A stretch of 64,000 nucleotides of DNA from Aptenodytes patagonicus (GCF_965638725.1 NC_134949.1:125238294-125302293), one strand, 5' to 3'. Counted from the first letter of the stretch, positions 1-12,845 are shown. Numbers and translations are program-made. The notes: generated by a model from the sequence alone, not told the origin.

Positions 1-1624
1 ATGGTCTCTTCAGTAAATGCTTATGTTAAGAAACTGCCCTTTGAAGGTACATCACCATTCTTACAAAACATTTTCTACTTTAAAGCAATTACCCAGGCAA
101 ATACGTAACATCCCATACAAAGAACATTTAAACATTTGGTTATACAATTATTTGAAAGTAAAAAACTTGAGACTACAGCCTGCCATTCAACCTTTGAACT
201 TTCTTCCACATACATAGTTTGGGGTCTGTGGTGTTCTTCCCTCACTGAAGACACCTCAGGATACCTTGCTATCAAAGCGAAACAAATGCTTTGCATTATT
301 ATCCCTGCGAGTTAATGGCTTCCCACGGTATTTATTGTATGGAATTCTCAAGTACTTTTGCTCATCAACTGTTCTAGGATATCCATCAACAGCATCTCAG
401 TGTTTCCTATAAAGTAAGAAGGTCTTACCTCAAAGCTCTGATCTCACTCTACTAGATAGAGGTGCCCATTGATGTTGGTTGCTGCTATTTGCAGCAGCTG
501 TCAAAACTTTTAGTCTAAAATACTTAAAGGGAAAAAAAATGCAGTTCTGATTGCACTGAAAAAAATCATTTATCTCTCCTACTCTAATTCTTAGCTCATT
601 TAGATTTTTCAATGCTTTAGACACAAAACAGAACGTTTAAAAAAAATCAGAAAGAACATCCGAGGTTGAACAAAATGCTTGCCTTTTTTTGAAAACCTTT
701 TTCATTACCTGCAACATTTCAAACACTTTCAAGTTTCACTATAATAATTCTATTTCTACTTTCAGCATCCTGATCCAGCTTTGTTCTTCCAACTCATCTT
801 GCGAGCACTCAACATGTCAGGACATCAGGTTCCGGGTACCCCAGCTTTTTCACCCACAAAATATACAGATACCAGCTGCATGTCAAATTGCCATTTACAG
901 GCTTGCCTAGCATTACTAAAGAAACTCTTGCCTGAAGTTGAGGCAAAACCAAATTCCTCCTTTATGGGCCACTAGAGTACTCACTTGGCTCAGTTATCAC
1001 ACTCTCCAACATGGAGAAGAAATGAAACCAGCAATCTCATCCTAAGCTTCCTCCCCTCCACGTTGTCATAACTGAGTACTGCCCTTTAGCAGGGTAGCTT
1101 TACCTGGGAAAAAGAGCGTAACATTGTAATTAAAGATGCAAATGTCTTCAGGCATTGGGTGGGGACAAATTAAAGTTCGCAGGGCAAACTTCCAGGATTT
1201 TCCTAAATTTTGCCTACTCGACTTCCCAAATGTTTTAATACAGTTTTTGGCATAGAAATTGTAAAATTACATGTCGTGAGGTTCTTCCTCTGAGGCTTTG
1301 GCAACAAAGCAGTGCGCAGGGTGGAGCCTAAGATATTTGCTGCCAGTATGAGAAGGCTGGAGTCTAGCAAGACTTAAATTGTTTGCTAGAGCCATGCAGT
1401 AAGATGAGGAGACCTTCCCATAGGAAGGGGGAAGAGACGTGCATCATGTGTCGGCGCCAACAATGGACTGACGAAAGAATAAAGCTCTTTTCTACCTCAT
1501 CTCTGTTGTGCAGTGGGAACACAGAGGTACATGAACAAGGTTCAGGGAGCACGTTACTGGATAGGAGGCAGGCAGACACTGAAAGCAACCTTCGGAACAT
1601 GAGCTCCAACATCCCCTGCTTTAG

Positions 1625-1972
1625 TGCCACAAAAGGCTTGGGCTCCAACAGGAACATTCGGGCTCACGCTCTTGTGCACAGTACCAGTGTTTCTGCTGGT
1701 GGTACACAGGAAAGAGAAACTGTACAGGAAGGAGAACCAGTACCTCATGTCAAATCCAGAAGGAATGCAATGGGATAGAGAAGTGCTCAGGAAGCAGAGC
1801 AGGGCATAACGTTTTCATGCTGGATTTTCAAAAGACTGCAAGGATTTTATTACTGGAGAGTCATTGCACTGTATGTGACCACAACAGCCACAGGGAAAAT
1901 GAAAGCAGAATAGCAGCAATATTGCTGGTTTGGGCATTCAAATGTGGAGGTTTTGTAACAAATTCAAATAAA
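1625..1972 (+). other. Weak candidate terminal exon, single-pass membrane microprotein
   Basis: A pyrimidine-rich stretch ending in TTTAG at 1620-1624 could be a splice acceptor. The frame that follows is open to TAA at 1807-1809. It reads about 60 residues: a hydrophobic segment (GLTLLCTVPVFLLVV), then a basic, polar tail (HRKEKLYRKENQYLM...), a plausible one-helix membrane protein. An AATAAA hexamer sits at 1967-1972, about 160 bases after the stop. There is no ATG at the start of the frame, so an upstream exon would be needed and none was found. I do not recognise the protein; chance is a serious alternative. Confidence 0.2.
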
Positions 1973-4729
1973 ACCCAGTTTCCTGGCTTGGACATTACCT
2001 TCTAACTATGTCTGTACAGTCCTGTACTCGTACTCTGTGACCTGAACTGCACAGACACCAACACATTACAAGCCAAAAGCTAAGGAGCCTCATTAAAGAG
2101 CACCGAGATTCCAGGACTTAAGAAATAGGTCAGGCACATCACCTTTGAGTCAGAGCCTTCGAGGAAAGACAGACCATGTCTGCCCACCAAATATATTCTG
2201 CAGCATGATAAAGCAGATTAGACTTGAGAAGAGGCTGTGCCCTTGGTTTGGAAGACAACATTCTTCAGCAGAAGACAGCTCGGTGTTAGCTGAAAAAAAA
2301 AAAAAATGGGTAGCAAGTGGCTTAAATGATTTGAAAACTGGAAGAAGAAAACTATTCCAGTCTAATAGTTTACTCTATTTGGTTTCACTATTTGCATTTA
2401 GCACAATACCTTAAGGGAACAAGTCTTATACAATCATATTTCAGACATGCAGGCAGGAATGCACTTCTTCCCCCAAAGCTTTTGAAGCCATCCGCCACAT
2501 TTGACAAAAGAGTTTTAAGCTTATATGCTCCTACAAGTATTACAAAAACCAGCAGCTGTCAGAAACAAAGAAAACCTTATTGCAGGCTCTTACTAGATAC
2601 TGGAGAGCACAGAACAGAAAAAAAACCCCCAACAACTTCACAATGTTCAAATATGAAAAACTCTTCAGCCAATGCTCACATCTTATGAGATACTCGGGCA
2701 TCACTAGTTCTGATGCTTCCAGAACTATTTGTTTTAAGGGGCAAATATGAGCTACTTCATACATCAAATTATGGAAGAACATAGAAGGAATTTTAATGAA
2801 AATATCTTCTTTCACTGCCCTATAGTACTTACTGTGTACTGGAAAAGGTTGGCATTTCAAGTTTATACAGCACAATCCAGCTGACCACTGATGAAGGAGA
2901 TTCTTACTGACTACGTGGTGTGCACGTGCCCTGGCCTATATAGTTTCACGCCAGAGAGAACTGCTACTGCGCAAAGCTTGACCTCGTCTGTAATGTGGAT
3001 CACGGAAATACACCTGGATACACTGGGTGAAGCCACTAGCTCGGTAGTATCCAACAGAAAAAGCACCACATCCTACATAAACATTTCCAGCTACAGAGAG
3101 CTATCACATCCTTTGAAGCAAGAATAATTGGCCTTCGGAGCATTCTGCCAATACACCAATTTTCAGTCTTTCCAATTTCATCTTCCAAGTTGCTGAAGTG
3201 TTTTGTTTGCCACTTTTATTCAAAGTGTTTAAGAGTATTCTCACACCTCAGCATAAACCCAGGCAGTAAAAACTGAATTATACTTCTAATGGATAACTGT
3301 TTTGAAACATTGCAAAGTGCATGGGTGATAAAACCAATACTAGAAGTGTATTTACAGTTCCTATAAGAGCCTGCATATTTATTATTGAAGATATTTCTTG
3401 TTATGTACTTTATTTATTATGAATCAAACACATTCAGTACACAAGTAAGAAAACGGTGCAGCCAATGTGCAACTCTTTCAGAGCAACAGAATTCTTAGCT
3501 CTGATCACGCATACAAACAGGTTTTAATTAAAATGCTGCACAGAAATGGAAAAAAAAACCCAGAAGGAACCATGTCCTGCACTTCATGCTTCAGAGTTTG
3601 TTCCAAAATACAGTACCACTTAAAACAGTTACTTATCTGTAATTATATTAACAGAAATTTAAATCAATGTCTTAACTGATCCGCAACTTGATATCCACAT
3701 CAAGAATATTCTACTACCGTTGAAACTGTGATACAGCGTGCAGTTAAGAATTTCCCAAAGCAGAAGTTGTAGTGGGCCTGCTGAAGCCAGGGGTTACTTG
3801 CTTCAGTGGATGTTGACTAAGCCAACCACGTTCAAACCTGAAGGGATGATAGTTCCGTTAAAGGAATACACTGTTCAAAAACGTCCACTGGGCATCCAGT
3901 GTAAGTCAAAGTTAAACTTAATAGAGAACTTTGAAGCTGTTATCCTTTTGCTCCAAAAGGATAAGCTACGTGCAATTTAAAGACCTCTGTGCAGTGACAA
4001 CACCAGCGAATTACCTGGTAGCAACAGAAATACTATCTTTAACACCATTTCCTTAAACAAAATGTTAAATTAGACAGAGGATATATACAAGTCAGAACTG
4101 CATGCCAATCCTAATAAATATTTTAAATACACTGCTGAAATTGTTACCAACTTTCAGAGAATTTTTTGAGACGCTTTAAAACTTGAACTTTTACTTTCCT
4201 CTAAAAATCACATACTCTGCATAAGAGATCTCGTACTATTCCTACTGTTGCCAGCAGTTTGGAGTTTTAAAGTGGATAGATTAAATCAGTTTGCCCTGGC
4301 AAACCCAGCTGAAGCAGCTTGCGAGCCTACCACCCTGTTTCACTGGGAGAGGTTCCCACCACTGTGAGATCTGACAGCAGGGAATGCTCCCGTGCCTCTA
4401 CGGCTCCTGCTCAAGGTCCGAAGCTGAAACTGCCAACAAAGGTGAGCTCTCAGCAAGGCACTGCAAATGGGAGCTGCAGCGTCTGAGTGTGGGCACATCT
4501 CTCTTCCTGCCAGATCTGCAGGCAGCAGCACCTTAAACACCTGTGACTATCTACTCAGTGAATCCAAGTCACAGCCCTTCCATGCAGTTCAAAACAGCTC
4601 CACATTCCTGCCTCCTACTAATTTGTAAAGCAAACTTAAGATTATTTTCCACCAGTAAGTCTTTTAAAGGTATTTACCGTACTTTACTTACTATATTTTG
4701 TATCAACACATATACAAAAAAATCTATGT

Positions 4730-4792
4730 GCACACATACATATATATGTATCATTCATACATACACACAAAATTATACATATTTATGTATGT
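4730..4792. repeat. Imperfect CATA/TA/CA simple repeat
   Basis: Alternating purine-pyrimidine patch of CATACATATATA-type units, interrupted. It creates spurious short open frames. Confidence 0.6.
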
Positions 4793-5132
4793 AAAAAGAT
4801 GCAGAGCATATATTCTCCATCACAGACAAATCTTTAAAGAGAATCGAATATTAGGAAAACTTTTGTATCTCAAAATAAAGTAAAAAAAAGGTGTTCTCAT
4901 TAGATATAGATAGAATACCTTAACTGCATTTCCTCTTTTACATATAAAAGGTATACATTTAGATAAGACAATCCCTTCAGGAGGAGAAAAAGAAGTTGCT
5001 TTTCATACTCAAGATAACTTTCCTAAAATTGCTCCAGAAGAAAGTCTCTCAAGCCATGCAGAAGAAATGTGTGTTTGTAGTGATGAATTTGAAAGTAACA
5101 AAAATGAGTGCAGAAGTAAAAATCCACTGGAA

Positions 5133-5138
5133 TTTATT
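5133..5138 (-). terminator. PSMG1: Probable PSMG1 poly(A) signal
   Basis: TTTATT on the plus strand reads AATAAA on the minus strand, about 95 bases past the PSMG1 stop codon. It would give a short 3'UTR of roughly 110-130 bases. It is the first canonical hexamer after the stop; usage is inferred. Confidence 0.55.
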
Positions 5139-5230
5139 CCTCTTTTAAGGAGACAACTACAATTCCAAAATGTTCTCTACAGAAGAAACTGGAGTTTACG
5201 AAAGTGCAGTCTGCGTCATAAATGTCCTCG

Positions 5231-5305
5231 TTAGATATAGATATTATTGTGAGTTTCATTGGTTGTCAGTAACTTCTTCAAAATCTTTGTGCTTTCAGAT
5301 ACATC
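5231..5305 (-). CDS. PSMG1: PSMG1 coding exon 7 (stop)
   Basis: Acceptor TTTCCCTAG. It encodes [20 protein letters not shown] followed by NIYI and TAA at 5233-5231. The C-terminal I-Y-I fits hydrophobic-Tyr-X, the alpha-ring docking motif. Confidence 0.94.
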   Translation of the reverse strand, partial: DVSESTKILKKLLTTNETHNNIYI

Positions 5306-8300
5306 CTAGGGAAAGGAAGAGATGATCAGCATTAGCTACCTTGCTGGTAACAAAACAAAACAAAAAAGCCTCACTGTCCTCTATTCCGATTCTTACTACT
5401 CTGAATATCAGTTTGATTAAAATGTTAACTGTGAACAAAACTCAGGTCTTCCGAAGGCAGGTATCCAGAGACCTGCTAAAGGCTCCAAACGAACTTGCAG
5501 TTCAACCACAGAATGGGATTTGTTAATTTGCGTTCCTCCTCGCTTGTATATGAGAGGAAGAGCCTGCATATTTACTGTTGTTTTCCTTCAGAGTTTAAAC
5601 ATTTACGTACTAGTCTGTTAGACTTGTTTAGCAGACCAGTATAAGCTGTAATGAAAACTAACTCGCAATTCCCACATTTAAAGCTGAAATAAATACTTCA
5701 GTACACACAAACCTCTTCTGTCATTTCAATGTAAGTTCAATAGGCAAAACTGAGGAGAGTGTTTTGAACCAACTATACTTCAATTAGAAATGTTTCAGAA
5801 AGAAGCAAAACATTCACTTTAGTAGCTACAATGCCATGATTTCAGAGCTGCTTGATTAGTGCAAAACTGCTAAGAATCATCTTTAGAATTTCAGTCTTTT
5901 AATTCCAGAAAGAAGCTACAGGTCAAAATAAATTTCTTAAGAAGCTTTCATGTATTGCACAAGACAGGTAGATACAGAGCTAGAACAGAGCCATCTTGCA
6001 TATGAATGTAGAATGTTAAAAAAAATAAATATACTTAAAGGTTTTAACACGAGACACCTCCAAGAAAACTGCAGCTTAAACAATCACAAGAAATTACTCC
6101 CCGATATACTAATACCACTACAAGAGCCTGAAAAGTCAAAATGAAGTTTTGAGGGAAGCTGTAGATTCATTATTTCTAAGCAACTTATAAACAGATGTAA
6201 ATAGTTACAGCAGGTACTATCCCAGAAATCATTGTCCTCTGCCAATAAACTCTGTACATTACATACATCAGCCTTTTCAGGTGGAATCCTCATAGGGGCA
6301 CATCAACAGCAGAATGCAAGAGATGAAAGGCAGACCACAATAGACCAAACCTCCCATTAATTTTTAAATATGAAATTTTACCTTGACTAAACTCTTTAGG
6401 ATTTTAGAAGAAAGCAGAGGCTTGAACGCTTCAATTGTAACCGTGTCCAGTTTGATGACATCAGTGTAGCACTGATACAACACTGCAGGAATCTGCCATA
6501 CTTGACAATAACTCAAAACTAAATACAAGTCAAAAGAAAACGTGTGTTATGTTCAGCAGAGAAGGAATCTCAGTTCTGTGTGTAAAATCACATTTGTTCT
6601 GGCCAGAACTTCAAAAGCATGAAAGTTTATAAATTAACTACTCAGGCTCCTGACTGCTAGACCAGCCATCCCTCGTTCCTCAGGTACACAAGAAAACAAA
6701 CCACCAAAAATTAGTAAAATGCAGTTGGTATTTCGTCCTGCCACATACCTTAACTGGAAACTGTATACTACTGGTAAACAAAAATAATATGAGCTTCTGT
6801 TAAAAAAACAAAACAAACCCCCCCAAACCAACCAAACATAAAAACTCAAAGTGCAAACAAGATAAACTTTTTCTAGAAAAATCATCCACTTTTAGCTCCT
6901 GCCAGACAAGTTTTTCCTCATGATGCTACCACTAATTTGGCACTCTATAATGAAAAGCCTCGGGTTTTTATTACATTACATAATAAAACTGAACCTAACT
7001 TTTACATGAGGTCAATCAGTAGCACTATGAAACCTACTACTGTGATACGCAGAAAGGACTTTATAAGCCTCAGTTTAGATGCTTAGATGAAAATAACTTT
7101 TAATAAAACATATTCATAAGCAAAATGCCCCAAAACCCCAATATACAATACACTTTGTGAGGCTCTACTGAAGAATTTGCTAGTACTTATGTTCCGCACA
7201 TAAGGGGTAAAAGATTTGTGGGTGGTTTTGAAATTTGTCCCTATTTTACAAGGCATTTCTTATCCTTTAGGACAAGAGGAAATGGCCTCAAGTTGTGCCA
7301 GGGGAGGTTTAGATTGGATGTAAGGAAAAATTTCTTTACTGAAAAGTGGTGAAACATTGGAGCAGGCTGCCCAGGGAAGTGGTTGAGTCCCCATCCCTGG
7401 AGGTATTTAAAAGACGTGTAGATGAGGCGCTTAGGGACATGGTTTAGTGGGCATGGTGGTGTTGGGTTGACGGTTGGACTCGATGATCTTAGAGGTCTTT
7501 TCCAACCTCAATGATTCTATGATTCTATGATTCTATAAGGCAACACGTGAGATGTCAAACCATTAGGAATTAATTTTCAAAAAGCTAACTTGGTAGCCAG
7601 TTCACACAATTAAGTAAAAATTCTAATTGCAATGGGATGCTTTTTGAAGTGAATTTTGTGTTGCCACCAGCAGCCTTGTAAATAATTGGAATTGCAAAAT
7701 ACCAGCAGCAGGAAGATCTCGCACAATGTTAGGTTGTTCCAGCAGTGGGCAGCAGACCTCCTCTTTGAATTCTTTTGTCTTCAAGGCTTTCAGAAATGGA
7801 GACGGAAGTGTTAAAGTGGATTCCTGAGTTTTATAATCAGCTACAGGACACGTTGAAAGAATGGTTACTTGCAAGTCTTCCTTTCGCATACAGCCAAAAA
7901 CCTGAAATAAAAATGTTAATACATAAGGGAAATTTATCTTCTCACAATAACAGTGTAAAACCACAAAGATTCATTTCAATTTCAGTGCAGATGGCAAACA
8001 GCAGCGTAATTCAGGTTTGCAGGACTAAGTAAAATTTGAATCACAACCTTCAGGTAGAAGTTTCACGTGCATTGCTCTTGGGACAGAGATTAAAAAAACC
8101 AAAAGAACAGCTAACATATTTACCAAATCTACTGATTCTCTTGAGAGGCTTTAGGTTTTCAGCACTTTCTGTTCACCTGCAAATATATTAAGACTTACTA
8201 TTTTTACTAATGGTGATTGTAGAAAGAAAAAGGACTCAAAATAAAACCAGGCTGCTTCTGACAGGAAGGCAGCTTGCTAAGCTGCAAGACATTTGAAATA

Positions 8301-11300
8301 GAAATCGTGCTCCCCAGATGTTCTACAGTACTTAAAAAGAGTCTTCATTTTAAATACTCAGATTCTATTTAATTATAAATTGCTCAAGTTAAATTGAGCA
8401 AGAGAACCTTAATTTTTCCACAGTATTCCTCAAATTCAAAGAAGAGAGTTTCAAAAACATTGTATAAAACATACTTTTGGATCCATTGCATGCCGTCACA
8501 AAACGCCAACGTGCTGCACAGTGTTCCATTGTTTTTGAAGAACATGTCAAAATGAGCAGAAGCATGATAAACCTGCACCTTCCCTTTACACTGTCCTCTT
8601 CAGACTTATGATCAATCAGGAAACAGAGAATTTGGTAAACATTACAGAAACTCGCCTGTTTCTGTATATGGTACCAATCACAGAAAGAAAGCTGACCGTT
8701 CCCTCACATCAGTGTGTTACCACTGTAATATATAAACTGATATAACTTTTCAGAAGCACACATATTTTCAATTTACGTTGTTGGAAACACTGGCTGGTAT
8801 GCATTACTGCGAAACTTAAGTTTGTATGTTCTCATTTTGTCAGCGATCACTTACTGAGAAAACACATACAGAAGTAAAAATCTCACTCATGGAGACTGTG
8901 AAGATGCTCAGTGAATCAGAATTTATGAAGCATGCAGAACAGGTCTGTAACTCACACTAAAAGCAAGAGATTACCAGCACAACGTTTCTGCTGTACTTTT
9001 AAAAATACCAATAACCATGAAGTCTAAAAATACTCAAGAACATTGACTTGGTAAAACTGTACACTCCTACTGTTCACGAACACCCACATTTGAAGTAACA
9101 CATATGCGCAAACAGCTGGAAAAACACAAATGGGGAAGACAGCAAAACCACAATCATCTTTCTTTTGTAATCCCAGTTTAAATGAAGTGCAAGAATGCAT
9201 GGAATACAGCAAAACCCAAATGGTTTAGGTCTTAGGGTTTCTAAACTTCAAAGTGAACCATTACCCCCCACCAAAGCGAATTAAACTCTTCAACAAGCCA
9301 AGGAACCACAAAAGGCTAGTTTTCCACAAACTTGGGTCTGAAAACCCTGTATCATTCAGTGAAGTTACCCCAGTTTTCCATCCTCTTTGCCTTCCCATAA
9401 TCTCTCTGGCTCCCTCACACTGAGATGCTCATATGGTTCTCCCTCGCGACCAAGTAATCCTTCTCGTGCGCTGGCTGGGCCAGCTGGCAGGCTAGACTGA
9501 GCAGGTATCACTCAGCTCAGGCTCAGGACTCGCTCTCAGTGGACACGCCGCTTTTTGTCTCACTCTTTGTGTCTCTAGCCACAGCCTTACACAACTTCAG
9601 CGTAACATAACAGCTTTAGAATCTCTGCTTGTTCATCAGATCAGCAGAGATTTAAAGGAAGGCAGGTTAGCAGACAGACAGCAAGACAAAATAAGCCATA
9701 CTTCCTTGAGGCTAAGCAGTGACCCAAATCCATAAAGAAAATCAACAGCCAGAGCATTCCCCCCCCAGCTTTATCTTATTAAAATCAACATGGTATTTGG
9801 AGGGACCTGAATGACCTAGCAGCGCTCGTGTACCTGAACGATGCTGGGGTAAGGCACTTAGCATACTAAGTCTACGAACAAATGAGACAGACACTGCTTT
9901 GGAGGCACCCTCCTTTAGAGTTCCTCCTTGTGAAAGGAACAGAACACACCGATTGGTAAAGATACCATCCATCATGAGTTTCACAACAGGTTTGTCTGGT
10001 GATCCTGTGGCAGATGTACAAATGCAGTTATGTTATTATTTTTTAAGGAAGGATTCTCCCAGAGCTGAAATAAGCCATAGAAAATTTAAGCCAAACAGGA
10101 AAGAGGTTTGAAAGTAGTTAAGGGCAACAAAATTGAAACTGCCCAAAAGAAATAATTGCGCAAAGTTGGGAAGTTACAGCAGATACAACCGGCAGCATCT
10201 AGAAAGGAATTTCACAGAATCGGCAGATAGTAAATTTTTTCACTTGTTGAATATTTAAGAAAAGAAAGCCCCAGGGAAAACAGTTATTTACAATGCTGTC
10301 AGGTTTAGAATATCAGAGAGGAAGAGGCACTTACACCAAGTTGAAGATCCCCACCCCTAAGATTTCATTGCTCAATTTGTTGCCTTGCCAGTTTTACCTT
10401 TTCAAGCCACTGGAACTGTTGATCCTCAGCAACGTAGCAACTACACTGGCACAACAAAACCTTAAAAAAAACCAAAACAAAAGTTGAATAAGCAAGTGGT
10501 TTAAAGAGCACAACAGCAGCTCATAATCACGTGTGAAGATGATGTGACTGCAGCCAACAATTTGTTCAGTCTTCTTGGGCTTCTTCAACTCTGTTTCAAC
10601 AAGAATTTTTCATTCACAACTGACATGAAGCAAGCAGGCTGTCATACATCTTCTTTGTACTGAACTTCACATGCCAGAACTTCAACTAGTTTTAGTGAGC
10701 ATAATGACCCTTCAGATTTTTGATGACATTAATCCAGAATACCGCAGCCTTAATGCTTTGTTTGCCCTGGGCAGGGTAGGGGGTGGATGAAGGTTGCTCT
10801 CTTTTTCAGAAAGCTAAAATATAGGGGAATTCACGTGTAAGTCACTTACTGTCGGATCTGATATTAATCGGTAAAACAAACAGAAAGAATCTGTCGGGAG
10901 GACATTTGTTGTGTTGGATGTTCGACACCACTCATTCCACAGCTTCGCAACTCCAACTACTTCCCAACATACAGAATCCAGAATAAAAGAAGACAGGAAA
11001 GCTGCAAAAAACAATAAACACTGTTAATTTGTAAAGAATAAAATCTCTGTTCTACAAATAAATACCCGAACTGAATTAAATTACTTCTTTGCAATCTCAA
11101 GTTAAAAAAAAAGTAATAACTTATTTTTATCGACATACATTTATTGACCAAATCCAGAAAAGATCAACAATGTGAGTAACCTCACCGTATCAAGACTTAA
11201 AAGATAAAGAGCAGTTCTACATATAGAGATCCCTAACATCAAAGACATGTATTCTTAGGAATTATATCACTACGGTCAACTTTGATTCCTTTAGTATACA

Positions 11301-12845
11301 CTAAGGGTGTAAATATTAAGCCTCTAATATGTCTTTTTGACATACCAGATATAACAGATCTTGCAAACAAACAAACAGACAAAAATAATCACTGAACCAG
11401 CAAGGCAGAACTATTACACTGGCTCTAGGAAGCAGAGACAAGAGTATGCATGACTTAGTGGCACAAAGAGATCCTAAATCAAATGTTCATAAATCAAATT
11501 CCTGTCAAAAGTTACTGTTAAACAGAAGACAGATCTAAAATATCTGTAACTATTTTTCAAGGAAATGCCTTAACAAAGGAAAAACAAGTTAGCAAAGTTA
11601 ACTTAGATGTCATCTAAATGTCATCTAGATGTGACCTAAATGTAAGGAAGACTTAAAACTTCTTTATATCCACAGGGAAACAGCTATTAAAAAACTCAAG
11701 ACCTTGGCAGGTGTGTGTGGGAAGGGGAGAGGGTGTTTCAAGACTCTAGGCCTAATGAGTAAATAACCACCTCAAAGGAGGGCATTTTGAACAAGTGTGG
11801 AATTAAAATGTGAAAAAGGGACTGACTAATCAAGAAAAAAAGTAAAAAACCCAAACCAAACCCATCACCGTTCATTAGAATTTAAAGAAATTACAGCTTA
11901 TTGACTCATGTTACATCTTTGACAGATCCCTATTTCAAAACACTAGGCTGCACTGAGCAACTTGCTACTAATAGAAGGAAACTTTTGCCAATTAACAAAC
12001 AATCCAGGAGAGTCTACCAAACGAAAGTCAGATAAAGGAAAAGGGGGGTTGTCCCAACTAAAATCCAAAACCAAAACATGCCTTGCTTCTGCCCTTCAAC
12101 TGAAAACATATCGTTTTACCACGACCTGACAGGAGGAATAAGCAGCTGTAACAAAAACTGTGTTTTACGTGTACAGACTAACTTTGGCTTTCTCTGGACA
12201 GCTCAGCTGCCTCAGGCTTAAAACTTCGCTCCCTAATGAAGAGCTGGATACCCTTGAAGACCATTCTTACAGCAGAGACCAACGTCAAAACAGACGATGG
12301 CAAAGGGAGCGTCCTAGCACACTTACGCTTTCTTCCAGCCTCCTGCCTTCTCAAATTTAGGCAACAGCAAAAGAACAACAGCGTTTCAGAGTCTCAGACG
12401 GTTTGGTTTTGCGGTTTGCACCACCCACCTGCAGCGTTATGTCCTATCGCTACTATAAATTTAGAGCACACAAACGGCTCGTCGGCAGAGCTTTCCGTAG
12501 ACGCGCCCGACTTCAAGGTCCAGAGGACGTCGATCTCCCTGGCAAAAGAGGAAGAGGGAAGTGGAGCAGCGCTCCCCCTACTCGGCCCAGGCCCAGGCCC
12601 CGGCCCCAGCCCCAGCCCCAGCCCAGGCCGAGGCCGCCCCTGGAGGTCCGTCGCGGGGGAGGCCGCACCACAGCGGCGAGGACGGCGCCTGCCCCCCCGC
12701 CCCCGGACCGCTACCTTTTCTTCTCCAGCTCCCTGCGGATCTCTCGGTCCTCGAGCGTCTCCTCGCGGGCCTCCTCCGCCGACTCCTCGTCGTCCACGCC
12801 GGCGCGGGACGGCGCCACCACCACCTCGCCGAAGAAGGTCGCCAT
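5231..12845 (-). CDS. PSMG1: PSMG1, proteasome assembly chaperone 1 (7 coding exons)
   Basis: PSMG1 (PAC1) forms a heterodimer with PSMG2 that holds alpha subunits during 20S alpha-ring assembly in the cytosol and blocks non-productive dimers. Seven exons join in phase: 12715-12845, 12429-12538, 11001-10850, 10460-10398, 7901-7703, 6518-6382 and 5305-5231. They total 867 bases, 288 residues plus stop, equal to the human protein length. Family landmarks seen include MATFFGEVV at the start, [63 protein letters not shown] and LKKLLTTNE. The chain ends in Ile-Tyr-Ile, which fits the HbYX motif used by this chaperone class to dock on the alpha ring. All introns are GT-AG. The start is the ATG at 12843-12845 inside a CpG island. 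The gene sits immediately downstream of BRWD1 on the same strand, as in human. Confidence 0.96.
6382..6518 (-). CDS. PSMG1: PSMG1 coding exon 6
   Basis: Acceptor TATTTAG, donor GTAAAA. It encodes [20 protein letters not shown], then [19 protein letters not shown] and LVK, colinear with human PSMG1. Confidence 0.94.
7270..7536 (+). mobile_element. CR1 LINE 3' end, 5'-truncated
   Basis: About 270 bases of the CR1 3' region: GGAGCAGGCTGCCCAGGGAA, CCCTGGAGGTATTTAAAA, TTGGACTCGATGATCTTAGA and GGTCTTTTCCAACCTCAATG. It ends in the octamer repeats (ATTCTATG, ATTCTATG, ATTCTAT) diagnostic of CR1. It is 5'-truncated, as most copies are, and lies in PSMG1 intron 5, antisense to the gene. Fairly well preserved, so probably one of the younger CR1 subfamilies. 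Confidence 0.95.
7703..7901 (-). CDS. PSMG1: PSMG1 coding exon 5
   Basis: Acceptor TTATTTCAG, donor GTATTT. It encodes [34 protein letters not shown] and [17 protein letters not shown], the best-conserved block of the protein. Confidence 0.96.
10398..10460 (-). CDS. PSMG1: PSMG1 coding exon 4
   Basis: A 63-base exon of exactly 21 codons, [21 protein letters not shown]. The acceptor is a long T tract ending TTAAG, the donor GTAAAA. It is too short to stand out as an open frame; the homology and phase fix it. Confidence 0.94.
10850..11001 (-). CDS. PSMG1: PSMG1 coding exon 3
   Basis: Acceptor TTTTTTGCAG, donor GTAAGT. It encodes [10 protein letters not shown], then [13 protein letters not shown] and [12 protein letters not shown], all conserved PSMG1 motifs. 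Confidence 0.96.
11607..11639. repeat. 11-bp unit, three copies
   Basis: ATGTCATCTAA, ATGTCATCTAG and ATGTGACCTAA in direct tandem, in PSMG1 intron 2. Confidence 0.7.
12429..12538 (-). CDS. PSMG1: PSMG1 coding exon 2
   Basis: Acceptor TTTTGCCAG, donor GTGGGT. It encodes [13 protein letters not shown]...[15 protein letters not shown], matching the family's CSKFI-AIG strand. The intron separating it from exon 1 is only 176 bases and very GC-rich. Confidence 0.94.
12578..12640. repeat. CCCAGG/CCCCAG low-complexity tract
   Basis: Near-tandem hexamers (CCCAGG, CCCCGG, CCCCAG) filling most of the short first intron of PSMG1 and the adjacent GC-rich DNA. Confidence 0.7.
12715..12845 (-). CDS. PSMG1: PSMG1 coding exon 1
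   Basis: Starts with ATG at 12845-12843 ([16 protein letters not shown]), followed by an acidic stretch and a basic helix-like end ([10 protein letters not shown]). The donor GT is at 12714-12713, splitting an Arg codon after its second base. Confidence 0.95.

Larger units (their letters stand above)
1..5110. other. Intergenic 3' flank of PSMG1
   Basis: AT-rich sequence with no exon set I can recognise. It holds short runs of A, an imperfect TA/CA-rich patch near 4730-4792, and one weak candidate terminal exon on the plus strand (1625-1972, separate entry). Open frames here are short and lack recognisable domains. No tRNA, rRNA or well-preserved transposon was seen. Confidence 0.6.

Noticed and set aside
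1383-1778. 131-codon plus-strand open frame
   Set aside because: No domain or family recognised, low-complexity composition, and it overlaps the more protein-like frame at 1625-1809. Not enough for a gene call.
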